From Bacteroidales bacterium (GTDB lineage: Bacteria; Bacteroidota; Bacteroidia; Bacteroidales; ML635J-15), in contig JALOAQ010000017.1 of NCBI GenBank assembly GCA_023228725.1, forward strand, positions 1 through 31,879: a stretch of 31,879 nt of DNA, in the 5' to 3' direction. Every line of letters starts with the position of its first letter. Positions within the stretch are counted from its first letter, which is position 1. The notes beneath the pieces were generated by a model that saw only the letters and a list, made by a program, of their open reading frames with translations, had not been told where the DNA came from and did not search any database. Below, one piece after another: positions 7,729-17,604 of the stretch. Made by a program: the position numbers and the translations under genes.

Positions 7729-8715
7729 TTAAAAAATTAAATCAAAAGTTGAACAAGTCCACTCTAATTCTCTAACAATATCTCTTACTTCTTGGTTTGG
7801 TCTATAAACAAATCCTTCAACTGTTACAAGCCTATTTCTTGGTTCATCAATTTTTGTAAAACTCACAAAAGGACCTCCCATAAAATCGCCTTGCACTTTC
7901 CACAATCCTCTCAATAATCCGGTTTGAAGTGAATTATGTGTAACTAAAGTAAACTGTGGATAATCATATTTTGTTTCAGTTGACATATAAGAATTTGGTC
8001 TTTCGCCAGGAATATTATTTTTCAATATTAAATTTCGCATAGAAATTAAATAATCAGCATTTAAAACAGAAGTATCAGATTTTTCCCATGAATAAATTAA
8101 AATATTCATACTATAGTTTTTAGCTTCTTTACTAATCCACATAAAATTGTCTCTGTTTACGTCAATATTATAATATGTAGGAATGCGAAGTGAGATATCA
8201 AATTTCTCTTGTATTTTATTACTTGCATTTTTGTTTGTATATTTTGCTAAAATATCTAACCACCTTTCTTTATCTGCGTTTTTAAATGTTTCAACTAGTT
8301 TTTTCTTATTTTCTGAAACTATTTTAGCAAATTCATATTGGTTTGCTGCTGATATTTCAACAAAAACCTGTTTCATTGCAAATTTATTTTTAGTAATTTT
8401 AATACTTGCTTCCCCAATATTTGGATTAATTTCTTGAAAAATTACATTTCTATGAAGTTTATTAGTTTTTACAAATTGTTCTTGCGGAATTTGATGCAAA
8501 TCAAATAAATGCTCTTCCATTGGTAGCCCAACAACATATTGATAAAACACCTCTCTTAAACTATCGCCTGCTTCGGTGTCCCAAGCATGATTACTCATTA
8601 CTACAATAATATCTCCGGGCATTCCGTGAGCATAAGCAACGCTTTTATATGAACCTGAATTACATGAATAAAATACAATAGATAAAATAGAAATTAAAAT
8701 CGCAAGTTTTTTCAT
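7729..8715 (-). CDS. DUF4837 family lipoprotein
   Basis: This 328-residue protein has a lipoprotein signal (MKKLAILISILSIVFYSC, Cys at residue 18) followed by the DUF4837 domain over nearly its whole length. Recognisable stretches are GMPGDIIVVMSNHAW near the start, QIPQEQFVKTNKLHRN in the middle, and GLLRGLWKVQGDFMGGPF with EGFVYRPNQEVRD near the C-terminus. The family is confined to Bacteroidota and has no established function; a periplasmic or outer-membrane location follows from the lipobox. It is divergent from leuS and ends 10 bases upstream of the ssb promoter, which probably separates it from the gld unit. A -7-like CAAAGTTA (8734-8741, minus-strand sense) precedes it without a clear -33 partner. 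Confidence 0.88.
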   Translation of the reverse strand: MKKLAILISILSIVFYSCNSGSYKSVAYAHGMPGDIIVVMSNHAWDTEAGDSLREVFYQYVVGLPMEEHLFDLHQIPQEQFVKTNKLHRNVIFQEINPNIGEASIKITKNKFAMKQVFVEISAANQYEFAKIVSENKKKLVETFKNADKERWLDILAKYTNKNASNKIQEKFDISLRIPTYYNIDVNRDNFMWISKEAKNYSMNILIYSWEKSDTSVLNADYLISMRNLILKNNIPGERPNSYMSTETKYDYPQFTLVTHNSLQTGLLRGLWKVQGDFMGGPFVSFTKIDEPRNRLVTVEGFVYRPNQEVRDIVRELEWTCSTFDLIF

Positions 8716-8841
8716 AAAATATTAAATTTAATGCAAAGTTACAAATTAAAATCAAAATATTACTTGAATTCTATTCGTTTTTTAAGATTTTAAAGCGTTT
8801 ATAAGTAAAAAGTTTTAATTTCGCACAAAATTTTATTATTT

Positions 8842-11622
8842 ATGGAATATAATTTCAAAGAAATAGAAAAAAAATGGCAAGCTTATTGGAAAAATAACAA
8901 AACTTATAAAGTTGAAATTGATTATGATAAACCAAAATATTATGTGCTTGATATGTTTCCTTATCCTTCGGGTTCGGGTTTGCATGTTGGACATCCCTTA
9001 GGTTATATTGCCTCAGATATTTATTCAAGATATAAAAACCTAAAAGGATATAATGTCCTGCATCCAATGGGATATGATTCTTTTGGTTTACCAGCAGAAC
9101 AATATGCTATTCAAACAGGTACTCATCCTGCAATTACAACAGAAAAAAACATACAGCGTTATCGCGAACAATTGGATAATCTTGGCTTTTCATACGATTG
9201 GGATAGAGAAATTAGAACTAGCAACCCAAAATATTATAAATGGACGCAATGGACTGTTATTCAGCTTTTTAAACATTATTATGATACAGAGCTTAATAAA
9301 GCAAATCCAATTAAATATTTAATAGAAGCATTTGCTACTAAGGGCAGTGATTCTGTAAAAGCTCATTCTAGCGAACATGAAAAATTTTCGGCTCAAGAAT
9401 GGAATGAAATGTCTATAGAAAAACAAGAAGAAATTCTAATGAATTATAGACTTCTTTTTCTTGCAGATACAACAGTAAATTGGTGTCCAAAATTAGGAAC
9501 TGTTTTGGCAAATGATGAGGTAGTAGATGGTCTTTCTGTCAGAGGCGGATTCCCTGTAGAAAAGAAAATAATGAAACAATGGTCGCTTAGAATTACAGCT
9601 TATGCAGATAGACTTTTAGAAGGCTTACAAAAAATTGATTGGCCTGAGGCAGTAAAAGATATCCAAACCAACTGGATAGGGCGTAGCGAAGGAGCACAAG
9701 TGTTTTTCAGCATTAAAAATTCAGATAAAAAAATTGAAGTTTTTACTACTCGTCCCGACACAATTTTTGGAGCAAGCTTTATGGTTTTAGCTCCTGAACA
9801 TGAGCTTATTTCTGAATTAACAAGTTCTGAAAATAAAATAAAAGTTGATGAATATGTAAATTGGGCAAAAAATCGTTCTGAACTTGAAAGAATGATGGAG
9901 AAAAAAGTTTCAGGACAATTTACCGGCTCTTATGCGATAAATCCTTTTACAAATCAAGAAATCCCAATTTATATAGCTGATTATGTTTTAATTGGATACG
10001 GAACAGGGGCTATTATGGCAGTGCCGGCTCACGATTCCAGAGATTTTGCTTTTGCTAAATATTTTAATTTGAATATTACTCAAGTAATTAAAAAACCAAA
10101 TGAAGAAATAATTCCTACAAGCCAGTGGACAGAATCTTACGACTCTAAAGAAGGGATACTTATTAATTCTGATTTTATAAACGATTTGGAAGTTAAAGAT
10201 GCTATTTCTAAAATGAATTTAAAAATTACAGAATTAGGAATAGGACAAGCAAAAATCAATTTCAGACTTAGAGATGCTATTTTTAGCCGACAAAGATATT
10301 GGGGAGAACCATTCCCAATTTATTATAAAAATAATATTCCAAGAGCTATGAGCATAGAAGAGCTACCTGTGGAATTGCCTGAAATTGATAAATATATGCC
10401 AACTCTAGAAGGTGAACCGCCATTGGCAAGGGCTGAAAATTGGAAAACTTTTGATGGATATAGAATAGAAACATCAACTATGCCTGGCTTTGCTGGCTCT
10501 TCTGCATATTTTTTAAGATATATGGACCCAAATAATGATTGGGAATTAGTTTCGGAAGAAGCCGTAAATTATTGGCAAAATGTTGACTTGTATATTGGGG
10601 GTAGAGAACACGCAACAGGACATTTATTGTATTCCAGATTTTGGAATATGTTTTTATACGACCTTGGCTTAGTACCAAATAAAGAACCATTTAAAAAACT
10701 TATAAATCAAGGAATGATTCAAGGGCGTTCTAATTTTGTGTATAGAATAACTGATACAAATAAGTTTGTTTCTTTTAATTTAAAAGATAAATACGAAACA
10801 CAAAAACTACATGTTGACATAAATTTAGTTAATAATGATATTTTAAATATTGAAAATTTTAAAAAATGGCAAGCCGAATTTAATGATGCTGAATTTATTT
10901 TAGAAGAAGACGGGAAATATCATTGTGGATGGGAAATTGAAAAAATGTCTAAATCAATGCATAATGTTCAAAATCCGGATGAGCTTATCGAGAAATATGG
11001 TGCAGATACTCTAAGAATGTACGAAATGTTTTTAGGGCCTATAGAGCATGCAAAACCTTGGGACACTAATGGAATAGAAGGAGTGTTTAGGTTTATTCGC
11101 AAGTTTTGGAGATTTTTCCATAACGAAAAAGATGAGTTTTTTGTAAGTAGCGACAAAGCTAGTTCAAAAGAGCTTAAAATTCTTCATAATACAATTAAAA
11201 AACTAAGTGATGATATTGAGAAATTTTCGTTTAATACTGGTGTAAGCGCTTTGATGATTTGTGTTAATGATTTAGGAAAATGCAATAAAAGAGAAATTTT
11301 AGAACCACTTTGTGTTTTAATTTCACCTTATGCACCGCACATTGCTGAAGAACTTTGGAGTTTGCTCGGACACACAGAAAGTATTACTAAAGCAGAATGG
11401 CCTGTTTTTAATAGTGCTTATACAGTAGAAAATAGTTTTGAATATCCAATTTCTTTTAATGGGAAAACACGTTTTACATTAGAATTAGCCCTGAGTTTAG
11501 ATAATAAACAAATTGAAGAAGCTGTGCTAACAAACGAAAATACTCAAAAATGGATTGAAGGAAAACAAATTGTAAAAATTATAATTGTTCCAAAGAAAAT
11601 TGTAAATATTGTTCTTAAATAA
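8842..11622 (+). CDS. leuS: Leucyl-tRNA synthetase
   Basis: This 926-residue class I synthetase charges tRNA-Leu in the cytoplasm. The HIGH-type motif lies in PYPSGSGLHVGHPLGY (about residues 41-56). A WCPKLGTVLANDEV segment leads into the CP1 editing domain, whose marker GTGAIMAVPAHDSRDFAF is near residues 386-403. FSRQRYWGEPFP begins the return to the catalytic core, and KMSKSMHNV (about 701-709) gives the ATP-binding loop. The anticodon-binding domain follows, with LISPYAPHIAEELW near 830. Length is normal for Bacteroidota. It is divergent from the DUF4837 gene, with a poor promoter match (TAATTTCG) about 25 nt upstream. Confidence 0.98.
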   Translation: MEYNFKEIEKKWQAYWKNNKTYKVEIDYDKPKYYVLDMFPYPSGSGLHVGHPLGYIASDIYSRYKNLKGYNVLHPMGYDSFGLPAEQYAIQTGTHPAITTEKNIQRYREQLDNLGFSYDWDREIRTSNPKYYKWTQWTVIQLFKHYYDTELNKANPIKYLIEAFATKGSDSVKAHSSEHEKFSAQEWNEMSIEKQEEILMNYRLLFLADTTVNWCPKLGTVLANDEVVDGLSVRGGFPVEKKIMKQWSLRITAYADRLLEGLQKIDWPEAVKDIQTNWIGRSEGAQVFFSIKNSDKKIEVFTTRPDTIFGASFMVLAPEHELISELTSSENKIKVDEYVNWAKNRSELERMMEKKVSGQFTGSYAINPFTNQEIPIYIADYVLIGYGTGAIMAVPAHDSRDFAFAKYFNLNITQVIKKPNEEIIPTSQWTESYDSKEGILINSDFINDLEVKDAISKMNLKITELGIGQAKINFRLRDAIFSRQRYWGEPFPIYYKNNIPRAMSIEELPVELPEIDKYMPTLEGEPPLARAENWKTFDGYRIETSTMPGFAGSSAYFLRYMDPNNDWELVSEEAVNYWQNVDLYIGGREHATGHLLYSRFWNMFLYDLGLVPNKEPFKKLINQGMIQGRSNFVYRITDTNKFVSFNLKDKYETQKLHVDINLVNNDILNIENFKKWQAEFNDAEFILEEDGKYHCGWEIEKMSKSMHNVQNPDELIEKYGADTLRMYEMFLGPIEHAKPWDTNGIEGVFRFIRKFWRFFHNEKDEFFVSSDKASSKELKILHNTIKKLSDDIEKFSFNTGVSALMICVNDLGKCNKREILEPLCVLISPYAPHIAEELWSLLGHTESITKAEWPVFNSAYTVENSFEYPISFNGKTRFTLELALSLDNKQIEEAVLTNENTQKWIEGKQIVKIIIVPKKIVNIVLK

Positions 11623-11766
11623 GCTTGTGTAATATATTGATTGGGTGCTAGTTAATAATATTTTGATAAATTTTTTAAAAATACGAGTATTTGTTGAAAT
11701 TAAGTTTTATCTTTGTGGTATAATAATTGCAAATAGTTTTAAACTTAACGTTAAATTTAATATTTT

Positions 11767-12441
11767 ATGAAAACAACTTTTAAAATTCTTTTAGTTTTAG
11801 TGGCAGTTAGTTTTAGTCTTTCTAGCTTTTCTCAAAAAAAGGCAAAACCTTTTAAAGGAACAATTACCTATGATATTACTTACGAGGCTGATGAAGAATT
11901 AGACGAAATGACTAAAGCACAGATGCCTAGTAATATTATTATGTATATTAGTGGGAATAAAGTTCGCACCGATCAAGTATCAGCATTTTATTCGATTGCT
12001 TCGATTTCTGACTATGATAAAGGTGGAGTTATCATGCTTATGGATGCCATGGGAATGAAAATTGCTGTTAAACAATCAAAAGAAGAAATTGACGAAGCAG
12101 TAGAAGAAGCTGATTTGCCAAGTCCTGATATTACATTTATTGAAGAAACAAAAGTAATAGCCGGAATTAAATGTAAAAAAGCAGAAATTATAATGGACGA
12201 AGATATTGTAGAAGTTTATTACACTGACGAGTTTAATGTGCCTGAAGGAATTAACGATTTACAAGGTTTTAAAGGAATTAATGGAATACTTATGGAGTAT
12301 TCAATTACACAACAAGGTATGACTATGACAATGACTGTTAAAGAAGTTAAGGCAGGAAAGGTAAAAGCCGGTTTGTTCGTTATTCCTGATGATTACGAAC
12401 TTAAATCAGCTGAAGAGCTAGGTGGTTTGTTTGGAATGTAA
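11767..12441 (+). CDS. Secreted DUF4412-like protein
   Basis: The 224-residue product has a Sec signal peptide (MKTTFKILLVLVAVSFSLSS, cut after SFSQ). It is followed by FKGTITYDITYEADEELDEM, VRTDQVSAFYSIASISDY, IAGIKCKKAEI, a YYTDEF strand and VKEVKAGKVKAGLFVIPDDY. This is the signature of DUF4412/GLPGLI-like periplasmic proteins: a beta-rich domain that begins with GxITY and ends with a VxAG...F.IP motif. No enzyme activity is known. It is flanked by its own terminator (12480-12506) and a -7-like TATCTTTG (11708-11715), so it is probably monocistronic. Identification with DUF4412 is by pattern only. Confidence 0.75.
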   Translation: MKTTFKILLVLVAVSFSLSSFSQKKAKPFKGTITYDITYEADEELDEMTKAQMPSNIIMYISGNKVRTDQVSAFYSIASISDYDKGGVIMLMDAMGMKIAVKQSKEEIDEAVEEADLPSPDITFIEETKVIAGIKCKKAEIIMDEDIVEVYYTDEFNVPEGINDLQGFKGINGILMEYSITQQGMTMTMTVKEVKAGKVKAGLFVIPDDYELKSAEELGGLFGM

Positions 12442-12479
12442 AATTAATTTATTAACAATTTGATAAAATAAAATAAAAG

Positions 12480-12506
12480 AAAATCCTCTTTATGGGGATT
12501 TTTTTT
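12480..12506 (+). terminator. Rho-independent terminator after the DUF4412-like gene
   Basis: AAAATCC (12480-12486) pairs with GGATTTT (12496-12502) around a 9-nt loop and runs directly into eight T residues (12499-12506). Confidence 0.7.
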
Positions 12507-12517
12507 AATTTTGAAGC

Positions 12518-14950
12518 ATGGCTAAAAAGAAGATAAATAAGGCAAAAAATACTAAAGATAAAAAAGCAAAAAAATCTTTAATAAATAAAGACAATCAAAT
12601 TATTAAGTTTTTTAAAGATGAAAAATTTAAAATAAGTTTAGGTTTGTTTTTACTCGGCTTTGCAATACTTTTATGCCTGTCGTTTACCTCTTACTTATTT
12701 ACATGGAAAGCCGACCAAAGTATGTTAGAGACCGGTTTTAAGGGACTTTTTTCAAATTCTGATTTTAAAGTAGAAAACTGGATGGGTAAAATCGGTGCTT
12801 TGCTCTCAAACTACTTTATTTATAATTTGTTTGGATTACCATCTTTTTCATTTGTTCTGATTTTCGGTGTCTTTGGATTAAGATTATTAAATATAAAAAT
12901 TGCAAATGTTTGGCGTTTTCTTTTTGTTAGCTTAATTTTTACAATATGGTTAAGTATTGCACTATCAACAATATTTAAAGATAAGTTTTTTATGATAGGT
13001 GGGTCGCATGGATATTTTATCTACTTGTGGCTTAACGCATTAGTGGGTAAAATTGGAACTTATACTATTTTAATAATTTCTGCAGTAATAATTACAATTT
13101 ATACATTTAAAAACTCTTTAGGTTGGTTTAAAACAAAAATTGACGATATATCAAAATTAAAACCTGAAGATTTTGTTGAAGGAGATTTTGGTGATAATGA
13201 TAAACAAGATATAGGAGATACTGAAGAAAAACTTGATGAAAATAATGAACAGAAAGCTCTTGTAATAGATTTCGATAATGATGATGAAAATCTAGAAAAT
13301 GAGGAAAAAGACCAAGAAGAACATGAATTAAAGCCTGAAGAAATAATTGAAGAAGAAAATGGCTTGTCTTTGGGAATAAACGAACAAACCGAAGAGGAAG
13401 CATTAAGTGATGAAGAGATAAACAGTGATTTTATCTCAGATTATGATCCAATAAAAGAATTGGAATATTATAAAATGCCTCCTATTGAAATTCTAAAAGA
13501 TTATTCGCTTAAAAAATCAGATGTTACTCGTGATGAATTAAATGCGAATAAAAATAGAATTGTTACTACTTTACGCGATTATAAAATTGAAATTTCTAGA
13601 ATAACCGCTACAATAGGACCAACTGTAACTTTGTATGAAATAGTTCCTGCTCCCGGAGTTAGGATTTCAAAAATTAAAAACTTAGAAGATGATATTGCCT
13701 TAAGCTTGGCAGCACTTGGAATTAGAATTATAGCACCAATACCAGGAAAAGGAACAATAGGAATTGAAGTTCCCAACTCAAAACCTGAAATTGTGTCTAT
13801 GCGTTCTGTAATTAAATCAGCTAAATTTCAAGAATCAAGCTTTGAATTACCTGTAGCTATAGGAAAAACTATTTCTAATGAAACTTATGTTTTTAATCTT
13901 GCAAAAACACCTCACCTTTTAGTTGCAGGTGCCACAGGTCAAGGTAAATCTGTTGGTATAAATGCTGTAATTACTTCTTTACTTTATAAAAAACACCCAT
14001 CTCAATTAAAATTTGTTTTAGTTGACCCTAAAATGGTTGAACTCTCTGTTTATAGAAGAATAGAAAAACATTATCTTGCAAAATTGCCAGGAGAAGAAAA
14101 TCCAATTATTACTGATGTAAGTAAAGTCGTTCCTGCAATGAATTCACTATGTATAGAAATGGATAATCGTTATGCTTTATTAACTCAAGCAGGGGTTAGA
14201 AATATTATAGAATATAACGAAAAATTTATTTCACGAAGATTAAATCCTTTAAAAGGTCATTACTTCATGCCTTATATTGTTGTTGTTATTGATGAGTTTG
14301 CTGATATTATTGTTCAAGAAGGTAAACAAGTTGAAGCTCCAATTTCAAGACTAGCAGCTAAGGCAAGAGCTATAGGAATACATTTGATTGTTGCAACCCA
14401 ACGCCCTTCAACTGATGTTATAACAGGAGTTATTAAAGCAAACTTTCCAACCCGTATAGCTTTTAAAGTTACAAATGGACACGACTCAAAAACAATTTTA
14501 GACACTACAGGTGCTAATCAGTTAATAGGACGTGGAGATATGTTAATTTCAAATACAGGGAAAATAACTAGAGTACAATGTGCCTTTGTTGACACTCCGG
14601 AAGTTGAAGTCTTAGTTACGCACATTAGCGATCAGCAAGGATATTCTAGTGCATTAGAACTCCCCGAACCCGAAGTTGCAGAAGGCTCTGCTGGTGCTGA
14701 CGGACTTAATCAAAACGAAAAAGATGAACTTTTTGAAGAAGCTGCAAGATTAATTGTTAGACATCAACAAGGCTCTACTTCGCTTATTCAAAGAAGAATG
14801 AGTATAGGATATAATAGAGCTGGTAGAATTATAGACCAATTAGAAGCCGCAGGAATTGTAGGACCCTATGAAGGCTCAAAAGCAAGACAAGTTTTTTATC
14901 AAGATGAATATTCTTTGGAACAGTATTTGAATAGCTTAAATGAAAAATAG
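12518..14950 (+). CDS. ftsK: DNA translocase FtsK
   Basis: This 810-residue septal DNA pump clears and resolves the chromosome terminus during division. A Lys-rich cytoplasmic start is followed by four membrane segments (about residues 40-190), then an acidic Glu/Asp-rich linker (about 215-310). The translocase motor has Walker A GATGQGKSVG near 470 and Walker B YIVVVIDEFADI near 586, with LIVATQRPSTDVITG after it. The C-terminal gamma winged helix (ARLIVRHQQGSTSLIQRR, GIVGPYEGSKARQVF) normally recognises polarising sequences. The gene starts just after a terminator, so it needs its own promoter. The only -7-like sequence (TAATTTTG, 12506-12513) is so close to the ATG that it would make a leaderless message. 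lolA follows after 24 nt. Confidence 0.97.
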   Translation: MAKKKINKAKNTKDKKAKKSLINKDNQIIKFFKDEKFKISLGLFLLGFAILLCLSFTSYLFTWKADQSMLETGFKGLFSNSDFKVENWMGKIGALLSNYFIYNLFGLPSFSFVLIFGVFGLRLLNIKIANVWRFLFVSLIFTIWLSIALSTIFKDKFFMIGGSHGYFIYLWLNALVGKIGTYTILIISAVIITIYTFKNSLGWFKTKIDDISKLKPEDFVEGDFGDNDKQDIGDTEEKLDENNEQKALVIDFDNDDENLENEEKDQEEHELKPEEIIEEENGLSLGINEQTEEEALSDEEINSDFISDYDPIKELEYYKMPPIEILKDYSLKKSDVTRDELNANKNRIVTTLRDYKIEISRITATIGPTVTLYEIVPAPGVRISKIKNLEDDIALSLAALGIRIIAPIPGKGTIGIEVPNSKPEIVSMRSVIKSAKFQESSFELPVAIGKTISNETYVFNLAKTPHLLVAGATGQGKSVGINAVITSLLYKKHPSQLKFVLVDPKMVELSVYRRIEKHYLAKLPGEENPIITDVSKVVPAMNSLCIEMDNRYALLTQAGVRNIIEYNEKFISRRLNPLKGHYFMPYIVVVIDEFADIIVQEGKQVEAPISRLAAKARAIGIHLIVATQRPSTDVITGVIKANFPTRIAFKVTNGHDSKTILDTTGANQLIGRGDMLISNTGKITRVQCAFVDTPEVEVLVTHISDQQGYSSALELPEPEVAEGSAGADGLNQNEKDELFEEAARLIVRHQQGSTSLIQRRMSIGYNRAGRIIDQLEAAGIVGPYEGSKARQVFYQDEYSLEQYLNSLNEK

Positions 14951-14974
14951 TTTAATTAATAAAATTTTTAAATA

Positions 14975-15622
14975 ATGAAAAAAATAATTCTTATTTTAAG
15001 CATAGTCTTTTTTTATGCAAATAGTTTCTCACAAAACGATGCAAGTGCGATTGCTTTACTTGATGAGATAGCTGCTAAAACCGACAAATACACAAGTCTT
15101 AAAGTTGATTTTAAAATGTTTGTCGAAAACTTACAGACAAAAAAAAGAGACTCTTATTCTGGTAGCGCCTCATATAAAGTAGGATATTATAAACTAGATA
15201 TAATGGGACAAATTGTGCATTCTGACGGAAAAACAAACTGGACTTTTTTAAAAGATGCTGAAGAAGTAAATATTACTGATAATTCTGAAAATCAAGCCGA
15301 AATGATGAATCCTAAAACTTTATTGAAAGATTATAAAAGCAATTTCAAAATAAAATATATAGGAGATAAATTTGAAGCAAACCGTCCTTTAGTTGAAATA
15401 GAAATGTATCCTAAAGAAATTGGCGATAAAAAATATTCAAAAATTACTTTAAAAGTCGATAAAACTAAAAAACAAATATATTCTGTAAGATATGTTGGTA
15501 AAGATGGCGTTAGCTATTTAATTGAAATTTCAAAGTTTTTAGAAAATCCTAATATCCCTGATTCAGAAATAAAATATTCAAATAATTTATATCCGGATGC
15601 TGAGATTGTTGATATGAGATAA
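14975..15622 (+). CDS. lolA: LolA-like outer-membrane lipoprotein carrier protein
   Basis: This 215-residue periplasmic protein has a signal peptide (MKKIILILSIVFFYANSFSQ). The LolA/LolB fold is suggested by LDEIAAKTDKYTSLKVDFKM at the start, GSASYKVGYYKLDIMGQ, SDGKTNWTFLKDAEEVNI, the NPKTLLKDYKSNFKIKY segment, and IEISKFLENPNIPDSEIKY near the end. LolA proteins carry lipoproteins from the inner to the outer membrane. Bacteroidota members are divergent, and the placement right after ftsK recurs in the phylum as far as I recall. It is probably co-transcribed with ftsK (24-nt gap) and ends before the terminator at 15766-15793. Confidence 0.85.
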   Translation: MKKIILILSIVFFYANSFSQNDASAIALLDEIAAKTDKYTSLKVDFKMFVENLQTKKRDSYSGSASYKVGYYKLDIMGQIVHSDGKTNWTFLKDAEEVNITDNSENQAEMMNPKTLLKDYKSNFKIKYIGDKFEANRPLVEIEMYPKEIGDKKYSKITLKVDKTKKQIYSVRYVGKDGVSYLIEISKFLENPNIPDSEIKYSNNLYPDAEIVDMR

Positions 15623-15633
15623 AAAGAAAAGGC

Positions 15634-15747
15634 GCTGTCTCATAAGTGTCGAACTGCTTCTTTCAATATTCGGACTCAGTCAGGTACTTCTGTACGCTCC
15701 TTCGTCTTAAATTTCAGAGCCTTGCACTTTAACACTTCTGAAACAGC
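15634..15747. repeat. 114-bp imperfect palindrome, MITE/REP-like
   Basis: The ends GCTGTCTCATAAGTGT (15634-15649) and ACACTTCTGAAACAGC (15732-15747) are inverted repeats matching at 14 of 16 positions, extending with more mismatches for about 24 bases. Weaker complementarity continues to a centre at GTAC-TTCT-GTAC (15684-15695). The whole block could thus fold into one long hairpin. It has no ORF and is visibly more G+C-rich than the gaps around it. It sits between convergent lolA and lepA, a typical place for non-autonomous elements. I see no second copy in this window. Confidence 0.6.
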
Positions 15748-15765
15748 TTGAAAGTTTATTGTTTT

Positions 15766-15793
15766 AAAACTTGTTTTGACGCAAGTTTTTTTT
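15766..15793 (+). terminator. Terminator between convergent lolA and lepA
   Basis: AAAACTTG (15766-15773) and CAAGTTTT (15782-15789) form a perfect 8-bp stem with an 8-nt loop and a run of eight T residues (15786-15793). It terminates transcription from ftsK-lolA and touches the last codon of lepA. On the other strand the T-run is short, so it is at best weakly bidirectional. Confidence 0.7.
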
Positions 15794-17579
15794 AATCTAA
15801 TTTAAGAACAGCCAAAAATGCAGACTGAGGAACCTCTACCGAGCCAATTTGTCGCATTCGTTTTTTACCTGCTTTTTGTTTTTCTAATAATTTTCTTTTA
15901 CGGGTAATATCACCACCATAACATTTAGCAGTAACATCTTTTCTAAGTGCTTTAACTGTTTCTCTTGCAATAATTTTACTACCTATTGCTGCTTGTATCG
16001 CAACATCAAATTGCTGACGGGGAATTAGTTCTTTTAATTTTTCGCACATACGCCTACCAAAACTTTGAGCGTTATTTACGTGAGTTAAAGTAGAAAGAGC
16101 GTCAACCATTTCTCCATTTAATAAAATATCCATTCTTACTAATTTAGATATTTTATAACCAGATTGGTGATAATCAAAAGAGGCGTAACCTTTAGAAATA
16201 CTTTTTAATTTATCATAAAAATCAAATACTATCTCACCCAAAGGAAGTTCAAAACTTAATTCTACTCTATCGGTTGCTAGATAAACCTGATTTAAAAGTG
16301 TTCCTCGTTTATCTAAACATAATTTTATTATTGGTCCTACATATTCTGCTCTTGTAATAACACTGCCTTTTATATAAGGTTCTTCAACATAATCTAAATG
16401 ATTTGGACTAGGCATCCCGGATGGATTGTGTACTTCTACAACTTCGGCTTTTGTAGTGTAAGCTAAATATTGTACGTTTGGCACTGTGGTAATTACGTCC
16501 ATATCAAACTCTCTATCAAGTCTTTCTTGAACAATTTCCATATGAAGCAAACCTAAAAAACCACACCTAAAACCAAAGCCTAAAGCTGCCGAAGATTCTA
16601 AAGTAAATGTAAGTGAAGCATCATTTAATTGAAGTTTTTCTATAGAAGCTCTTAGCTCCTCGTAATCATCAGCGTCAACCGGATAAATACCGGCAAACAG
16701 CATGGGTTTAACTTCAGAAAAACCTTCAATAGCTTTTTCGCAAGGATTTTCGATATGGGTGATAGTGTCTCCGACTTTCACTTCTGCGGCAGTTTTTATT
16801 CCGGAAATAATATAGCCCACATCACCAGCTGATAATGTGTTGCGAGGAGATAATCCAAGCTTTAAAACTCCTATTTCATCAGCATCATATTCTTTTTGTG
16901 AATTTACAAATTTTACTAAATCTTTAGTTGATAATTTTCCATTAAAAATTCTAAAATATGCAATAATTCCTCTGTATGAATTATAAACAGAGTCAAAAAT
17001 CAAAGCTTGCAAAGGAGCCTCTGGGTCGCCTGTTGGAGCAGGAATTTTATTTATAACAGTATCTATAATTTTATCTATACCGTATCCTGTTTTTCCACTA
17101 GCATGAATAATTTCCTCTCTATCGCAACCAAGTAAATCAATTATCTGATCTTCAACTTCCTCAGGCATAGCAGCTTCCAAATCCATTTTGTTTAAAATAG
17201 GAATAATCTCTAAATCGTTGTCAATTGCTTGATATAAAACAGAAATAGTTTGAGCTTGAATACCTTGTGTGGCATCAACAATTAACAAAGCTCCCTCGCA
17301 GGCAGCAATAGACCGACTTACCTCATAAGAAAAGTCAACATGACCGGGAGTATCAATTAAATTTAAAATATAATTTTTATTTTCATGTTCATATTCCATT
17401 TGAATAGCGTGGCTTTTTATGGTAATCCCTCTTTCTCTTTCTAAATCCATATTGTCTAAAAGCTGATTCTGAAAATCACGCTCTGCTACTGTACCTGTAA
17501 ATTGTAATAACCTATCTGATAAAGTGCTTTTTCCATGGTCGATATGAGCAATAATACAAAAATTTCTAATGTTTTTCAT
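15792..17579 (-). CDS. lepA: Elongation factor 4 (LepA)
   Basis: This 595-residue translational GTPase back-translocates or remodels stalled ribosomes. The G1 motif is AHIDHGKST near residue 11, followed by RERGITIKSHAI (G2), DTPGHVDF (G3), and NKMDLEAA (G4). The C-terminal LepA-specific domain includes GYASFDYHQSGYKISKLVRM, and the tail KAGKKRMRQIGSVEVPQSAF is characteristic. The ATG at 17577-17579 is preferred to the TTG one codon upstream. A well-placed promoter lies at 17605-17637. It is convergent with lolA. Confidence 0.98.
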   Translation of the reverse strand: MKNIRNFCIIAHIDHGKSTLSDRLLQFTGTVAERDFQNQLLDNMDLERERGITIKSHAIQMEYEHENKNYILNLIDTPGHVDFSYEVSRSIAACEGALLIVDATQGIQAQTISVLYQAIDNDLEIIPILNKMDLEAAMPEEVEDQIIDLLGCDREEIIHASGKTGYGIDKIIDTVINKIPAPTGDPEAPLQALIFDSVYNSYRGIIAYFRIFNGKLSTKDLVKFVNSQKEYDADEIGVLKLGLSPRNTLSAGDVGYIISGIKTAAEVKVGDTITHIENPCEKAIEGFSEVKPMLFAGIYPVDADDYEELRASIEKLQLNDASLTFTLESSAALGFGFRCGFLGLLHMEIVQERLDREFDMDVITTVPNVQYLAYTTKAEVVEVHNPSGMPSPNHLDYVEEPYIKGSVITRAEYVGPIIKLCLDKRGTLLNQVYLATDRVELSFELPLGEIVFDFYDKLKSISKGYASFDYHQSGYKISKLVRMDILLNGEMVDALSTLTHVNNAQSFGRRMCEKLKELIPRQQFDVAIQAAIGSKIIARETVKALRKDVTAKCYGGDITRKRKLLEKQKAGKKRMRQIGSVEVPQSAFLAVLKLD

Positions 17580-17604
17580 CAATAAAAGTATCTAAAATTG
17601 TGTG

